DNA of 64,000 bases from Megaleporinus macrocephalus. Its lineage: Eukaryota > Chordata > Actinopteri > Characiformes > Anostomidae. Position 1 is the stretch's first letter; every line of letters starts with the position of its first letter. The stretch is taken from the NCBI GenBank assembly GCA_021613375.1, contig CM038716.1, positions 16,212,024 through 16,276,023 of the forward strand, given 5' to 3'. The notes under the pieces were generated by a model that searched no databases, had not been told where the DNA came from, and worked only from the letters and a program-made list of their open reading frames with translations. The translations under genes and the position numbers were made by a program. Below are positions 36,691 through 50,459 of this stretch, one piece after another.

Positions 36691-38190
36691 TCTTTTACAG
36701 ACTTATGTAATGATCACCTGGACTGACTGAGTTGTCTTTCCTGTTTTTTGTGTTACTGAAGAGTTGAAGTCTATACAGTAGCAGTAGGAGTTCACCCCCC
36801 AGTTCCAGCTTAAAACCACATTATTGATTTTAGGGGTGTTGGTATTAATTATATTAATAATTTAGTAAGCTACAAATTTAATGACACAAAATATACACAT
36901 ATACGCATTAAGCACATTCCATTGGGTTATATCTTCCAACTGATCTTTGAGTAGTGTAGCGATTTCTGTCTAACTTCTAGTTGTGTCTTCATGTCCCAAC
37001 AGCATATACGAACTTCTTTTCTTCTGAAGTCTTTTTACTTGCTTTGCTGTAAAAGTGTAAGAAAAGCGAGAGCAGCACGAATGCTAACAGGTTAACCTGC
37101 TAAGCAGTGTTTTTGTCTTATCGACATCTCAAAAATTAAAAAGATACACATAATAGTTAGTCTTTCAACTAAAAATGACTTGTGTTTCAGAATCTGTTGA
37201 CATTACCCATCCAATATTGTTTGTTTTGTCAGAATCTGGTTATTTATTTATTTATTTGTTTGTTTGCTTGACTTTCCTGTAAGAAAAGAGTCTGAGTCTA
37301 TGTTTATTCTGGAATGCCTGCTTCTATTCAATTTAATCAAATTCTGAAGAATAAAATCACCTCCCACCCACATTTTTTCCATCCGAGCAGCTTGTTGGGT
37401 TAAAAAATAAAAGGCATTCAAAAACAAAAAGAGGCATTCTAAATTTTTGTTTAACTTTAAAATTGCCCTGAACTAATTCAAAATCTTCACAATAGCACAT
37501 TTGCACATTCCACCCTGGAACTGAACATTGGTTGCTCTGTGTCTTGCACCATTTGTCAGTCTTGTGTAGCACTTCTTTTTACATTGTTTATACGGTTGTA
37601 TTTTTGTATTGTTTACACTATCTAGTCATGTGATACTGTTTAGTCTGTGTTATGTTCTTTGTGTGCACCGTATGGTCCTGGAGGAACGTTGTTTTGTTTC
37701 ACTGTGTGGATGGTTAAAATGATGAAAACCAGTTAGGGCCACAACACTATATCACTTTACCATAAAAGGTGGATTTTGTTGCAAATTTGTTGTTTTTCTT
37801 TATTAATCATTGCGTTTGAACCTTTTTGCAGCTTACTTTCCCTATTCAGACTATAATAACATGTTTACAAACTTTTATAGGGTTTTTAATTCTTCAGTCT
37901 GCCTACTTGTTGGTGTATACTGAGGCATTAAAATATAGGGGTGGGGGGCACAAAAAGCAAAAAAATAAAAAATAAAAAAATTGGCATGTTCGTAGTGTTT
38001 CCTGCTGTCCGCACAATGAAAATAGAGACTGAGGTGTTCTGTTTATTTTATTTTGTTAGTCAGGTAATAATTGACAATAACAGACAGTAAGACCTGGACA
38101 AATGGAATTATTATAATTATCTGATATCTCAGCTGGAAAACGTCTGAATACGTTTGCTATATTTTGTACAAATATTATGGAGACATGAGC
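36691..38190. other. single-copy AT-rich DNA
   Basis: No gene recognised. It has a short TTTATTTATTTGTTTG patch near 37240-37266 and an A-rich patch near 37958-37980. Open frames are short and domain-free. Confidence 0.5.
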
Positions 38191-38603
38191 TAAACTATAT
38201 GTCCAAATGTGCCCCGGTCCCCCTCTTAATTGATGCATTCTGTTAATTTAAGATGCAGCTATTGTTGACACAGTTGTTCAGCTGTACCTACTCTGGTTGT
38301 ACAATTTTTATAGAAAAGCATTGCCAATAGAACTGGATGCAGCCACACATGAGTCTAAGGTTAGCAAAATCGATGCCAAGTGTCAGCTAGAGGGGTATAA
38401 AGCCTATAACACTGGGCTGTGGTGCAATGGAATTGCATTCTCTGGAGTGATGGAGCTCCATCCAGTACTCTTGGTTTGAGTTGGAGTGATCCAGACTTCA
38501 TCATCCAACATCAGTAGCACTTTGTAGTTTAAAGTCTCCGTACAGGAGTAGAGAAGAAACATTGAATGAGCACATGTCCACAAACTTTTGGACATCTAGT
38601 GTA
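38191..38603 (+). mobile_element. deleted Tc1-like element (non-autonomous), 413 bp
   Basis: The left end TAAACTATATGTCCAAATGT and the right end, read from the other strand, TACACTAGATGTCCAAAAGT are inverted copies bounded by TA, the Tc1/mariner target. Between them lies a remnant of the transposase: conceptual words SKIDAKCQLEGYKAYNTGLW and CNGIAFSGV align in order with the Tc1 region before the first catalytic aspartate. After that the sequence jumps to a tail resembling the end of the ORF. The catalytic core is deleted and the frame is broken, so it could only move with help. The layout matches a widespread teleost Tc1-derived MITE. Confidence 0.88.
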
Positions 38604-40424
<1,821 letters not shown>

Positions 40425-43400
40425 TGTGTACTTTTTGGCTTTAGAATACAGTGTTTGTATTGTATTAAGCATGGGTCATTCTCTTGTCTGTTGGCATTTT
40501 TGACCATTGACTTTAAAATCTGACATGACGAATTCAAAGCTGGGACCTCGTTTTAAAAAATGGCTCTCATTTGCTTCCCAAATGTAAGTTGGATATCATC
40601 AGAATAGTATGGAGTTTTCAGCTCATATTAGGTACACTGCTCATCATGCTTAGCATCTTTGACCTGCAATGGCCTGTACAGATAATTCTACATTAACAAA
40701 AGTTACATTTCTTAACCTTGCTTCTTTTGAGCTGTTCATGGTAGCCTTCATCATCTAAAGCATCTTCACATAACTGTAGTGGATGGAGATGCGACTGAAT
40801 TCACATTTTTTTGTGTAAGAATCTTATGAATACACAACATTTCTGTGCATTTGGATACCTGGCTTATGTGGGGTATGAAATGTTGCCTTGTACACTCCAA
40901 TAGTGAACGATATGTCTAGTAGGGAACTCTCTACATATGAATGTATCCTAAAAGGTTCTTTCTTAGACATATTATTCACTGTCAGTGTACAGGAGCCATT
41001 GTTTTAAGACCTATTTAGTGAACGTTGTATAGGGTAGAAGGGCATTCTGGATTCAGTCTTACACTTTCCTGAAGTCTAGAAACAGGTGTCTACAGCACCA
41101 GAGGGCCGACATAAAGAGGCTATGAATACTCTTATATATACATACACTCGGCTTCATGTTGGTTAAATGTAAGTCCATTCAACACTGAAACTCTACAAGA
41201 TGACTATGCATATGTGAAAAATATCAGTTGTCATTCAATACAGAAACAGTTTAATCAATACATAGTAGAGATTGAGACACACCTTGCCTACGTCGTATCA
41301 TCTGGTTAACACAGCTGCGTTTTCCTCACCCTGCACGGAGGGGAAATTGGATCTTGTTTTGCTGTTTTGCCTTCTGAGAGTAATAAGATAATGACGCTTG
41401 GAAATTGGACCTTAATGTCATTCAATGGCTCCTCTTGTGTATTGCCTGAAGAGGCTGATTAGCCTGCTTTCCATGGCAAAGTGCTCCCACACTCCGCTGA
41501 TATGCTGCAAACCTGCTGTGCAGAAATTTCTAGATGTTGATACTGTTGAGGCCTAATCATAATTACTCAGCACCTGCAGATAGAACACGTTTTTTTTCTC
41601 AAAAGAACTGAATGAAACTGATGCGTACACAGAATTGTAGGAGGTGAAGCTCATATGGAAATTGTGGCTTTTTTGACCCAGATGTCTCTATTATGCTATT
41701 ACTTGCTAACACAGTCGGCTTTTTCTTTTCATAAGTTATACCAGATTGTCTGAATTCTACTGTTGTTTATTCCAGTCCATAAATTGCATGTACTAACAAA
41801 GATGCCTGCAGTTTTCTATCCTCAAATCAGAGGTCGACAGTGCCTATTCCCAGGGGCCCTGGCAACAACATGAGCACAACCTTTTGGCCACTAAAAATCA
41901 GTGGTCAACTGTGACTGGTAAAGCTGAGCTTTCAGTTTTGGGCGTAAATGGCGATACCATGAGGAAAATACCTGCCACTGCCAAAAAGCTAACTCCTGCT
42001 ATCATCTTTATAGAATTCTAATAGTTTGTTATTGATAAGGAGCTTTGTGGATGATTTGCATGAGCGTTTAGTTTCTAGTTTGAAGTTTCTAAAGGATTCT
42101 AGGATTTAATTCTTAAAGCTTGTGACAGACATATTAGCATATAAACCTTGTTGCAGTGTCACAGTGACTCTGGGTCTGAGTCTTTAGGCCTGGTATAGAG
42201 CTGTTTTTGTTTTTACCGATTAAGATGCTTCTTTTATTCACAGTCTGTGATCAGTCTAAGATCTCCAAGAGGCCTAGTGTGACATTAATTCTCCCAACTT
42301 GTTTCCACCTACTGGAAATCAGAATGTAATTAGTTACATCTCTTCCTAATTACACTGATGGTTAATCTGAGGCATTGGGACTTCTCCAACTCTTGAAATC
42401 TAAATCCTAAACTCATACCCTATCTTAACAATATCTACTTAGATTACCCTGTTAAAACAATTGCTGGCTAGAATTTCTAACAATAAACTAAATAATTGGG
42501 CAATACTGAGTAATGCTGTAATACCTACAGCATTCAAAGATAAGTATGATTTTATTTTTAGAATTAAAATGACAGACATGTATGTTTAGTCCCCAGATGG
42601 CATTACGCCTCTTCTACAGGCATAGAAGACCCTGAGAAGTAATAGTGGCCAGTTGCCTTAGATATTTTTTTTGTCGCACCTTTTCACCTTTAACAAATAA
42701 CTTGACCACTTAAGACTGCTTGAATTAACTATTAACTAAGAAATCAGAATTTTTTGCACTTAATCAAGTGTTATGTTACCACCATAATATTTCATGTAAC
42801 ATGACAAACCTAATAAGATTACCTTCATGAACAACACAGCACTGTTGCCACCATATTGATTTGCTGTAGTTGGGGCGAGGTCTATTTATGGGCAAACTTT
42901 TTTTGACATGAGGTTGATTTTTGGATATTCCTGAGTGGTACAGAAAGCAGTGTTGGGAGAGAGTCTCTCTAGATTAGAGGCTGCTGAGGGGATTGGTGCT
43001 GGGCACAGTGGGGAACAGCGCTGGGGAGCATCTCTCTGTGTTGCTGGCGCAGGCAGACAGAGATGAAATGAAATGAAAGCATGTCTGGATTAAAGCTCAT
43101 TAAGGGGGAGAGGAGCCTTAATTGCTACAGCTTTGTACAGCCTTACAAAGAGCCAGCATCGCTAATCTGTTGCTCAAGGGTGAATGTTGTCTGCATCCAT
43201 ACAAAAAGGCATTTTTCTTAGAGGGAGATACTGAAAAGAAGCACTATTTTAGGATATTGTTTAAGAAATTGGCACAAAACTGCCACAGTGAAGAGGCAGC
43301 AGCAGTGTGAGATTGGATTTTCTCGGTGGTGCTGACTGGAGAGAAAGTAGAAGCTCTTTATACGTACTGTTTTGGAGCTCATCAGCGTTGCAGTGACCTG

Positions 43401-46400
43401 AGGTAAATAGGACACCTCTATTGCTTTGGCCTGCATTTATTGTTATATTAAGACTGTATTGCAGTCATTTAACGAGCAGCTTTATCTGTATTGCTTATAT
43501 GTTTGCACATGTGGAGCAACATATTAGCAACATACAGTGAATTTAGAATAGTTGTAGAATAGTAGGGCCTGAGGCCCACCATTACTTTACTTAATATTAA
43601 TATTTTTTTGCTTTTCCTTGTAATCGTTCAATGTGTGCAACAAATATATATAGATGGATATGTTGTTTTAGATTTATAGACAATAGAAAAAAGTACACAT
43701 ACCTCAGCTAGCACAATAATAGACCCTATACTAGCGCACATTGATCTGAGGTGCTGTGCAAAAGCTTTAGGCAGGAAGCTTTCATTTGCTCAGCAAAACA
43801 CTTTTTAAAGTATTCAGATAGTATTAATACACTAGGTAGTGGTTTTACGTATCAGTGTGTTTGTTTAACTCTTTCTATGTTTTTTTTTCTGGTGGCAACC
43901 CAGTATTATTTTCAGCTATCATCTTATACCTGCTTTAAATACCCTGTACTTCATTACGCTATATCGAGATGAAGGAATAAATTCATGCAATGTTCAGGAG
44001 AAATCTGAAACTAAACTTTGTTTTTCAAACCGGCTTGCATTAAGATATTATTTACATTTTACTCATGCTACTTTCTATAGTACTTATTCTTATTTCTGTT
44101 CTAATAATATCTAGTGTTCTGACTTGTGAAAAAACACTTATTGTTAAGATAAAGGCTTTTAAACAATGAGCTTTGATTTAAACAATGAGCCTAAGACTTT
44201 TGCTCAGTAGTGTATGTCACTAAGTGAAAACTTATAAATGCATGAGTCTGAATATGTATTCCAAATAATTTAGCTCAGTTAAAGACGCACAGTGCTTTAA
44301 ATGATAAATTCAGATGAATTATTGTCTACTTCACAGTTTTGCTTATGTTTCTGCCTCTGAGACATTTGTCTCTGCCTCTCTAGAGAAAGAGTAAGCTGTG
44401 TAGTTGTTACTATGAACTAATATAACACATGACCTGGTTCCAACCTCTTTGCTCTTAGACATCTAGATCTGGCATAACTTTGCAGTGGAACTGAAATGGT
44501 TTGAATTTTATTGCTGGCTTTCCCCTAAATGACCGACCATACTAACACCTTTTAGTGCAAATAGTGTGTTCACAGTGTATGTAATGTAATAGACTGTTAA
44601 AGTAACATGAAAGATGTACTGCAGCTGGATCTGCAGGCCAAAGAAACTGACCTCGACCAACCACAAACATTGCGTTGCGGCTCCCAAGACAAAAGGTTCA
44701 GGCACTGCTGTGCTAGAGCCATCAAAAAGGGAGCAGGGGGCCATTCAAAATAGCCGACTCACCAAATGAGGTTGCGTACTCCAATATGTGACATATTGAG
44801 GTCTTCTCAGTTCTTATACACTGATGTGTGCATTTCTGGTTTCTGTGTTGCATCAGCCAAAAGCCTGTTTTTCTGCACTCGTTCACGGTTGGTTTCTTTT
44901 CTAGCTTTGCTCATCAGTGTGTGGTCAGGAGGACTGAGGGTGTAATATAGCCGGCTAAACAGAGACTAGACCGAGAGACTTAGGGCTAGCGAGTGCCTTT
45001 GCCCGTTGTTAGGGGAGGAGATCAATACATTGGTCCGGTCTCTCGCTCGCTCGCTCCCTCGCTTGCCCGCTCTCCCGCTCGCTCACTGTTCAGGTGAGGG
45101 AGGGCGTCAGTGCATCGCTGAGCGGCCGGTCGATAAGCAGCCACTGATAGCAGGTGTCCTTGCATTGATCTGGCCAGGCTATTCTTTGTCTCTGGTCATT
45201 ATGGAGATGTGAGAGTGACCTTTACACAGAGGTGTGTGTGAGGAAGCAGAAGGTAGCAAGGGCTCGGTTGCAACAGCCTGCTGGGACCTGAACTTTCACG
45301 CAGTAGCAGGTAACATGGCCCTCCGCTGTAATGCTGCTGCAGAGGTGACATTTCAAAAATCCCATCAATCTCACTGAAGACAGTATAATGCAGAAGGTAA
45401 TGGTGTATTCAGTGGGTTGGCTGAAGGTTTGTGACAGTCTCTTTGCATTAAAGTGTTTCGTGTCTGTATCATAACTGGATATAATTGGAACAGATTGCAC
45501 TTTGCACTAAAACTCCTCCAGTGTGACCAGGGATTTAAAAAAAGAACTACACTCTGTTATGATATGTATCGACTGGCGTTTTTTTTTTAGAACAACCTTG
45601 GCTTGGGTAAGCCTAGCATCAATTATTCTCCATTTAGCTTTTCCTTGTTTATCCTCTTCTCAGTTATCCCACCTGTTGATCAACACATTTCCACTTATTT
45701 TATTCCATTCTGTGTATGCTTGTTATCCGTCTCTGGTCAGCTTCAAATGTAATTCAGAAGTTTCTATTGTAATCTGTTGCGTTCTGATGTGTTTACACAA
45801 GTAATCGTGAGAAATCTGAACCTGTCGAATCACTAAAAGGAGTTTAGTTAAGGATGACACAGTCTGTGCTACTGTAAACACAAAGCACTTTAATGCCTGT
45901 TATGTAGGACCTGACTGAGGAACATGTGACAGATAGCAGTACCAATTTTAAAAGGACAAAAAGAAAATTTGAGCTGATAACATTGTAGAATTACACACAT
46001 CCTGTACATGGAATACACTTCTGCACATTTCAATGCCATTTTTTTTTGGAACAAAAGCTTGCATCTTTGTGTGTTTGTATGAAATTGTGTGTGGTTACAT
46101 TACATTATAAGTAAAGTATGCTTTTCCTTTTCCTGTAAAGTTACCATTCTGGAGGTAAGAGATTGTGTTATGACAGTAGCAGTGTATTTAATATGATATA
46201 AAAGTTTTATAGCCATATGTAACATATGTATTTCCTGTAGAGGATGTGTTAACTTATAATAACAAAACATGTAATCTGATCAGTAATTATTATCACAAAT
46301 TATTGATCACATCGGTCACAGCTCTACTGGCTCTTCTCGTCAGAAAGTTTAACAGTGGTGAGTCTTTTTTGGTCCTCAATCTGTCTGTAGTTTCTCCCTA

Positions 46401-47302
46401 TTGCCAGACATCATAAGGTGGAATCATAGTGATGTCACTTCCAAAGTGTGGTGTATTTGTTGTAGATTCTGTAATCAGTATCACCCAGTGTTGTTGGCTG
46501 ACCAGTATATCGGCCAAGCCGCACCTGTATCTTCCTGTATTTTGCCCCGTTTCTTCTTTTAATTCTGATCAATTACTGTGATGCACTGTAATCTCATTGT
46601 TTACTGCTTAATGCCCAACAGTGCTTTGTGCTCTTCAAACATGAATTTCAGCCTTTTTCTCAAAAACCTTCAGTTCTGTTGTTTCACTAAAATGCTGCTG
46701 AAATGAATCTCTGTGCCTGCCTTGTTTTCTTTTAAGAAGAAACCTTGCACTGTGCAAAATTGATTAGCATGGCTCCTTGTCTGGGTAATCAAGTCCTGAT
46801 CTAACTCTGAGGTATTCTAAGAAACAACTCTGCCAGCTAGTGATACACAGCATTCATGGACTGGCTTGTTAGAGAGCACTTTGAATGTTTTACACAAACA
46901 CACACACAGACACACAAAGAATATTGTCTGTTACAATTGGAATTAGAATGGTTGGATGAGGCTGCAAGGTTAGAGACACTCTGGGTTGGAGATGTTGGAG
47001 TGGCTAGACAATCGCAGTAACTTTCAGTACCCACTCGCAAACGCAAGCCAGACCACTTTACTCTGTTTGTCAGTTCACAACGTCTAGTCAGAAAATGAAA
47101 GCATCTTAAATTTGCTGAAAGATGAGGCATGTGTACATGTGCATACACTGTGGTTCTTTCAGGCTAGTTTTCTTTCTGTAATAAGACTGTCATATTCTTT
47201 CTGTAATAAGAGTATTTATATTGGCTGATTAAACATCTTGATTCTTCAAAAAAAAAATCATACTCATTTTGTGAACCAAATGAAACAAGCAAAATGCACA
47301 AG
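40425..47302. other. long single-copy non-coding stretch
   Basis: Nearly 7 kb without a recognised gene or transposon. Blocks at 41290-41600 and 42940-43330 are more complex, with words such as GCCTAATCATAATTACTCAG, and could be conserved elements. Short AT-rich open frames occur throughout but none has a domain. A CT/CG-rich tetranucleotide patch at 45036-45090 is listed separately, and a CA patch lies near 46897-46917. Confidence 0.5.
45036..45090. repeat. imperfect (CGCT)n patch
   Basis: CTCTCGCTCGCTCGCTCCCTC followed by CTTGCCCGCTCTCCCGCTCGCTC: an imperfect tetranucleotide repeat in an otherwise less AT-rich segment (44990-45200). Confidence 0.75.
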
Positions 47303-47635
47303 TGTGAAACATTTACAAAGATTAGGAACAGCTATGTGTGCAAAAATGATTTTTTTTAACTTTCATGTTTCTAAAAAAAGAAAATTTAAAAAAGTAAAAT
47401 ATCAAACAGTTATTAAAAAAGAAGATTATTCATTATTTTATGCACAGCTGTGTTGAGTGTGTCAATGGTGTTCTGCAGTGATGTGGTAATGTGTTGTCTA
47501 TAGGTTGACATATATTCTCCCTGGGTTTATGACATTTATGTTTTTGTCTTACATGGATATAAGTACCATGTATGCGTAACCAGAAAAAAACAACTGGAAA
47601 GGGCAAATGCACACAAATAGCTGTGCAAATTTAAA
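47303..47635 (+). repeat. ~304-bp direct repeat, copy 1
   Basis: Contains in order ATTTTATGCACAGCTGTGTT, GAGTGTGTCAATGGTGTTCT, AGGTTGACATATATTCTCC and CTGGGTTTATG. The same ordered words recur 304 bp later (for example TGCACAG at 47441 and TGCGCAG at 47745). It is AT-rich with A- and T-runs and no coding content. The ends of the unit are approximate. Confidence 0.9.
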
Positions 47636-48020
47636 AAGCCTATGAAAAACTGTTTTTTTTTTTTTTACTTTTTTATGTTTCCAAAAATTATCGTTTAAAA
47701 AAGAAAGAAACAGTTGTTAAAACACATGATTAAACATTATTTTATGCGCAGCAGTGTTGAGTGTGTCAATGGCGTTCTGCAGCAGGTGTGTTACCTATAG
47801 GTTGACATATATATTTACTCTGGGTTTATGTCTTTGTTTTTGTCTTACACTGACATATTAGTGAGTATTGTGTAGGCATGGCCACGAAAAACCAGCTGGA
47901 AAGAATTTAAAAAAAAAAGTGAAATAGCTGTGCAACATTTAAAAAGCCTATGAAAAACTATGTGTGTAAAAATGATATTTTTAACTTGCATGTTTCTAAA
48001 AATAAGCATTTAAAAAATAA
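47636..48020 (+). repeat. ~304-bp direct repeat, copy 2 and partial copy 3
   Basis: A full second copy (47636-47950) with GAGTGTGTCAATGGCGTTCT and AGGTTGACATATATATTTAC. It is followed directly by the start of a third unit (47951-48020), recognised by GCATGTTTCTAAAAATAAGC and AAAATGATATTTTTAAC, which then breaks off. The junction word AGCCTATGAAAAACT is shared between the unit ends. Confidence 0.9.
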
Positions 48021-48754
48021 AACACATAAAAATATAAAAATTGTTAACAAAGAAACAGTGTACATTAAAATTAGTCAAGTTAACATATGATAACATTTAA
48101 TCATATTGGCCACCAATACAATACAGCGTGTGGCAACAGTGAAGTCTAATACGGGAGCATTCACCTCCGTAAGAGCAGAAAGTTTTACTGTGCCAAGGGA
48201 AAGAGCATTTACACAAATCCAATTTCTAGCTCGTAGCGTACACCCCCTTCCATCCAAATTAAACTGGCACCCGGTGAAAAGACCCAGGATTTGTTTGCTG
48301 AGGCCCTTTTAAGCCAGCAGTTTTTCTCCTTCCTCGCTCCGCATTTGGAAAACGCTGTGCCTCTCTATGTTTTTATCATTGCTGCAAATTGTCTTTGTTA
48401 TCTTTTGATAAATTGCAGAGAATGTCAAATGCGCTCGGTGGTTTTTGTTTTTCCAAGAAACTTGGATGGCTCTTGTTGTGACAGAATAGGGCTGAAAGAC
48501 AACACTCTCTCTCTCTCGCAGCTTGAAGCTTCAGAAGGCCTTTGAATTATATGTGACTGGGTTGAGGATAATGAAGAGTGTTGGACGTGTAGGCGCGATG
48601 CTGCCGGAGACGACAGCCCTGTGCCACGCTGAAAGATGATTCATGCTGCCATTGTTTACTTTCAAATGTGTGTTTTTGCGGTTTTCTTGACACTCCTTTA
48701 TATTAGCACTGCTTTAGAACGTAATTACTGTATTCTCTAGCATGCGCATACGCT
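48021..48754. other. single-copy DNA inside the 304-bp repeat domain
   Basis: About 730 bp of largely non-repetitive, less AT-rich sequence separates the third, interrupted repeat unit from its detached part at 48755. Block 48100-48680 is of high complexity and could be a conserved element. Open frames here are short and domain-free. A (CT)7 patch occurs near 48505-48517. Confidence 0.45.
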
Positions 48755-48920
48755 CATTTTATGCACAGCAGTTTTGAGTGTGTAAATGGTGTTTTGCAGT
48801 GGTGTGGTGGTGTGCTGTCTATGGACTGACATATATTCACCCTGGGTTTATGTGCCGTGTATGCACACTAACCAACAAAAAAACCCAAAAAACCAAAAAA
48901 AACCAAAACAGTGTCAAACC
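48755..48920 (+). repeat. ~304-bp direct repeat, detached partial copy
   Basis: TTTTATGCACAGCAGTTTTG, GAGTGTGTAAATGGTGTTTT, GACTGACATATATTCACCCT and GGGTTTATG reproduce the central part of the 304-bp unit about 1 kb downstream of copy 2. It ends in an A/C-rich patch (48876-48918). This may be the remainder of the interrupted third copy. Confidence 0.85.
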
Positions 48921-49008
48921 TTTAGGGCGTTTTAGGGCTTTAGAGAATACCTAATGTTCACTTAAATGCAAAATATGTGATGGTTTTGTATAGATTTTAT
49001 TTTTATTT

Positions 49009-49010
<2 letters not shown>

Positions 49011-49054
<44 letters not shown>
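49011..49054. repeat. (AT)n microsatellite
   Basis: A pure alternating AT run directly after a T-rich lead. Directly visible. Confidence 0.95.
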
Positions 49055-49055
<1 letters not shown>

Positions 49056-49089
49056 AATACTACAAATTGATAGTCACACAGTATCATAT

Positions 49090-49550
49090 ATGCAAATTAC
49101 ACTTCGTAAGAAAAAGCTATTTGACTGCTAGAGGTGCCCCCTTGTGGAGAATTTTTAGTCTGTTAAAGTAGCTATTTGTAGGATAATGCAACCTGTGGAA
49201 GTCATACTCCAAACAAATAGGGGGCAACATATCACCAAAAAGGTGTGGTGTTTCAACCATCGATGCATTTACTCTTCCTGCCACTGATCTAACCGGGAGC
49301 TGAACCTTTAAAATTGTTGACAAGAGATAAAAAAAAATGTCATGAGTGCAGCACTACTTCTTCATGCTCTCATGTTGGCCTGATGGCAGACATGGTACAA
49401 AGTGTTATTATGAGACAGGACAGGTCTGAGCTAGTTGGTTAGCATGCCAACGTCAGTAGATATCTCTGCAACACATTGACTACTTCACATTCTTTTTAGT
49501 TCTTTTTTTTAACTAAAATTGTACAAATTGCAACTTTAAACATGAGTAAA
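49090..49550. repeat. possible dispersed repeat
   Basis: The words GCTAGAGGTGCCCCCTTGTG, GAGCTAGTTGGTTAGCATGC and CAACTTTAAACATGAG have a repeat-like look that I associate with teleost interspersed DNA. I found no clear inverted ends or duplications. Weak call. Confidence 0.3.
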
Positions 49551-49577
49551 TCAGTGAGTATGTTAATAAGTATAAAG

Positions 49578-50459
49578 TAGAGATGGACCGATCAGCGTTT
49601 TTGAGGCTGATTCCAATCGCCCATCACCTTTCAGCGTGATCGGCCGATAGCCGATACTGATTGCGGGCGGGGCTATTAGACACGGCAGGGCTACATATTA
49701 TTAGCACAAGTAAGTCATGAAACACGGTGGAAACTGTTTTATTACCATTTTTAACAAGCTCATGTGAAACAGCATAATATGTTTAACTAAATTAGAAGTC
49801 TGTGTGGTCTTTGTGGGAGTAAACCGCTAGATACAGCTCCGGAGGAGCGACATCTGAAAAGTATTTCTACTAGGAACAGCAGAGCGGGGATCCAGGTGGA
49901 ATATTAAGCGGCAAAATGAACGTCTTCTACGGCCGAGAAGAGCTGATTATCTAGAACTATAAACTCAATCACTCTGGCTGTGGTTCTTTTAGCTCTCTGG
50001 CTGTTTCTGCTGCTGTACTGTTCATACCGGTCAGATCTGGTCTGCACGGTTCTCTTGGCTGCGCGTGCTAGCTCTGCTGTTTACTGATACTCACTGTATT
50101 CAGCTGCGTGGTGTAAGTGCTGTATCAGATTAGTAGTGTTAAATGTCAGATGGACGATCTGTTTTCTCTCCGCACATGCGGTGAACGCTTAAACTGTTCT
50201 CGCGAAGTCGCTGCCTTTAGTCAGTCTGACGAAAATAAAAGGTTATGTATTTCCACCTAGCGGTTCAGATAGGAATTGCAGGGACCTGGCCGGAGGGGGT
50301 TCTCCTCTCCCTGAATGAAACGCTGGCTGTAAATACAGAAATTAGGCTAATTTGTTTACCGTCATCGATCGGCTCTCGAGATCGGCCGATCGCCGATCAC
50401 ATATTTTGATTAAAAATCGTCCGATACCAATACATGACCGACCGATCCTTCCATCTCTA
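49578..50459. mobile_element. hAT-like non-autonomous element, 882 bp
   Basis: The left end TAGAGATGGACCGATC and the right end read from the other strand, TAGAGATGGAAGGATCGG, share the first ten bases exactly. Flanks GTATAAAG (49570-49577) and GTATAAAT (50460-50467) match at 7 of 8 positions, fitting an old hAT 8-bp target duplication. GATCGGCCGAT words recur near both ends (49638-49648 and 50380-50390), as subterminal transposase-binding motifs would. The interior has no open frame with a transposase domain. Confidence 0.88.
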
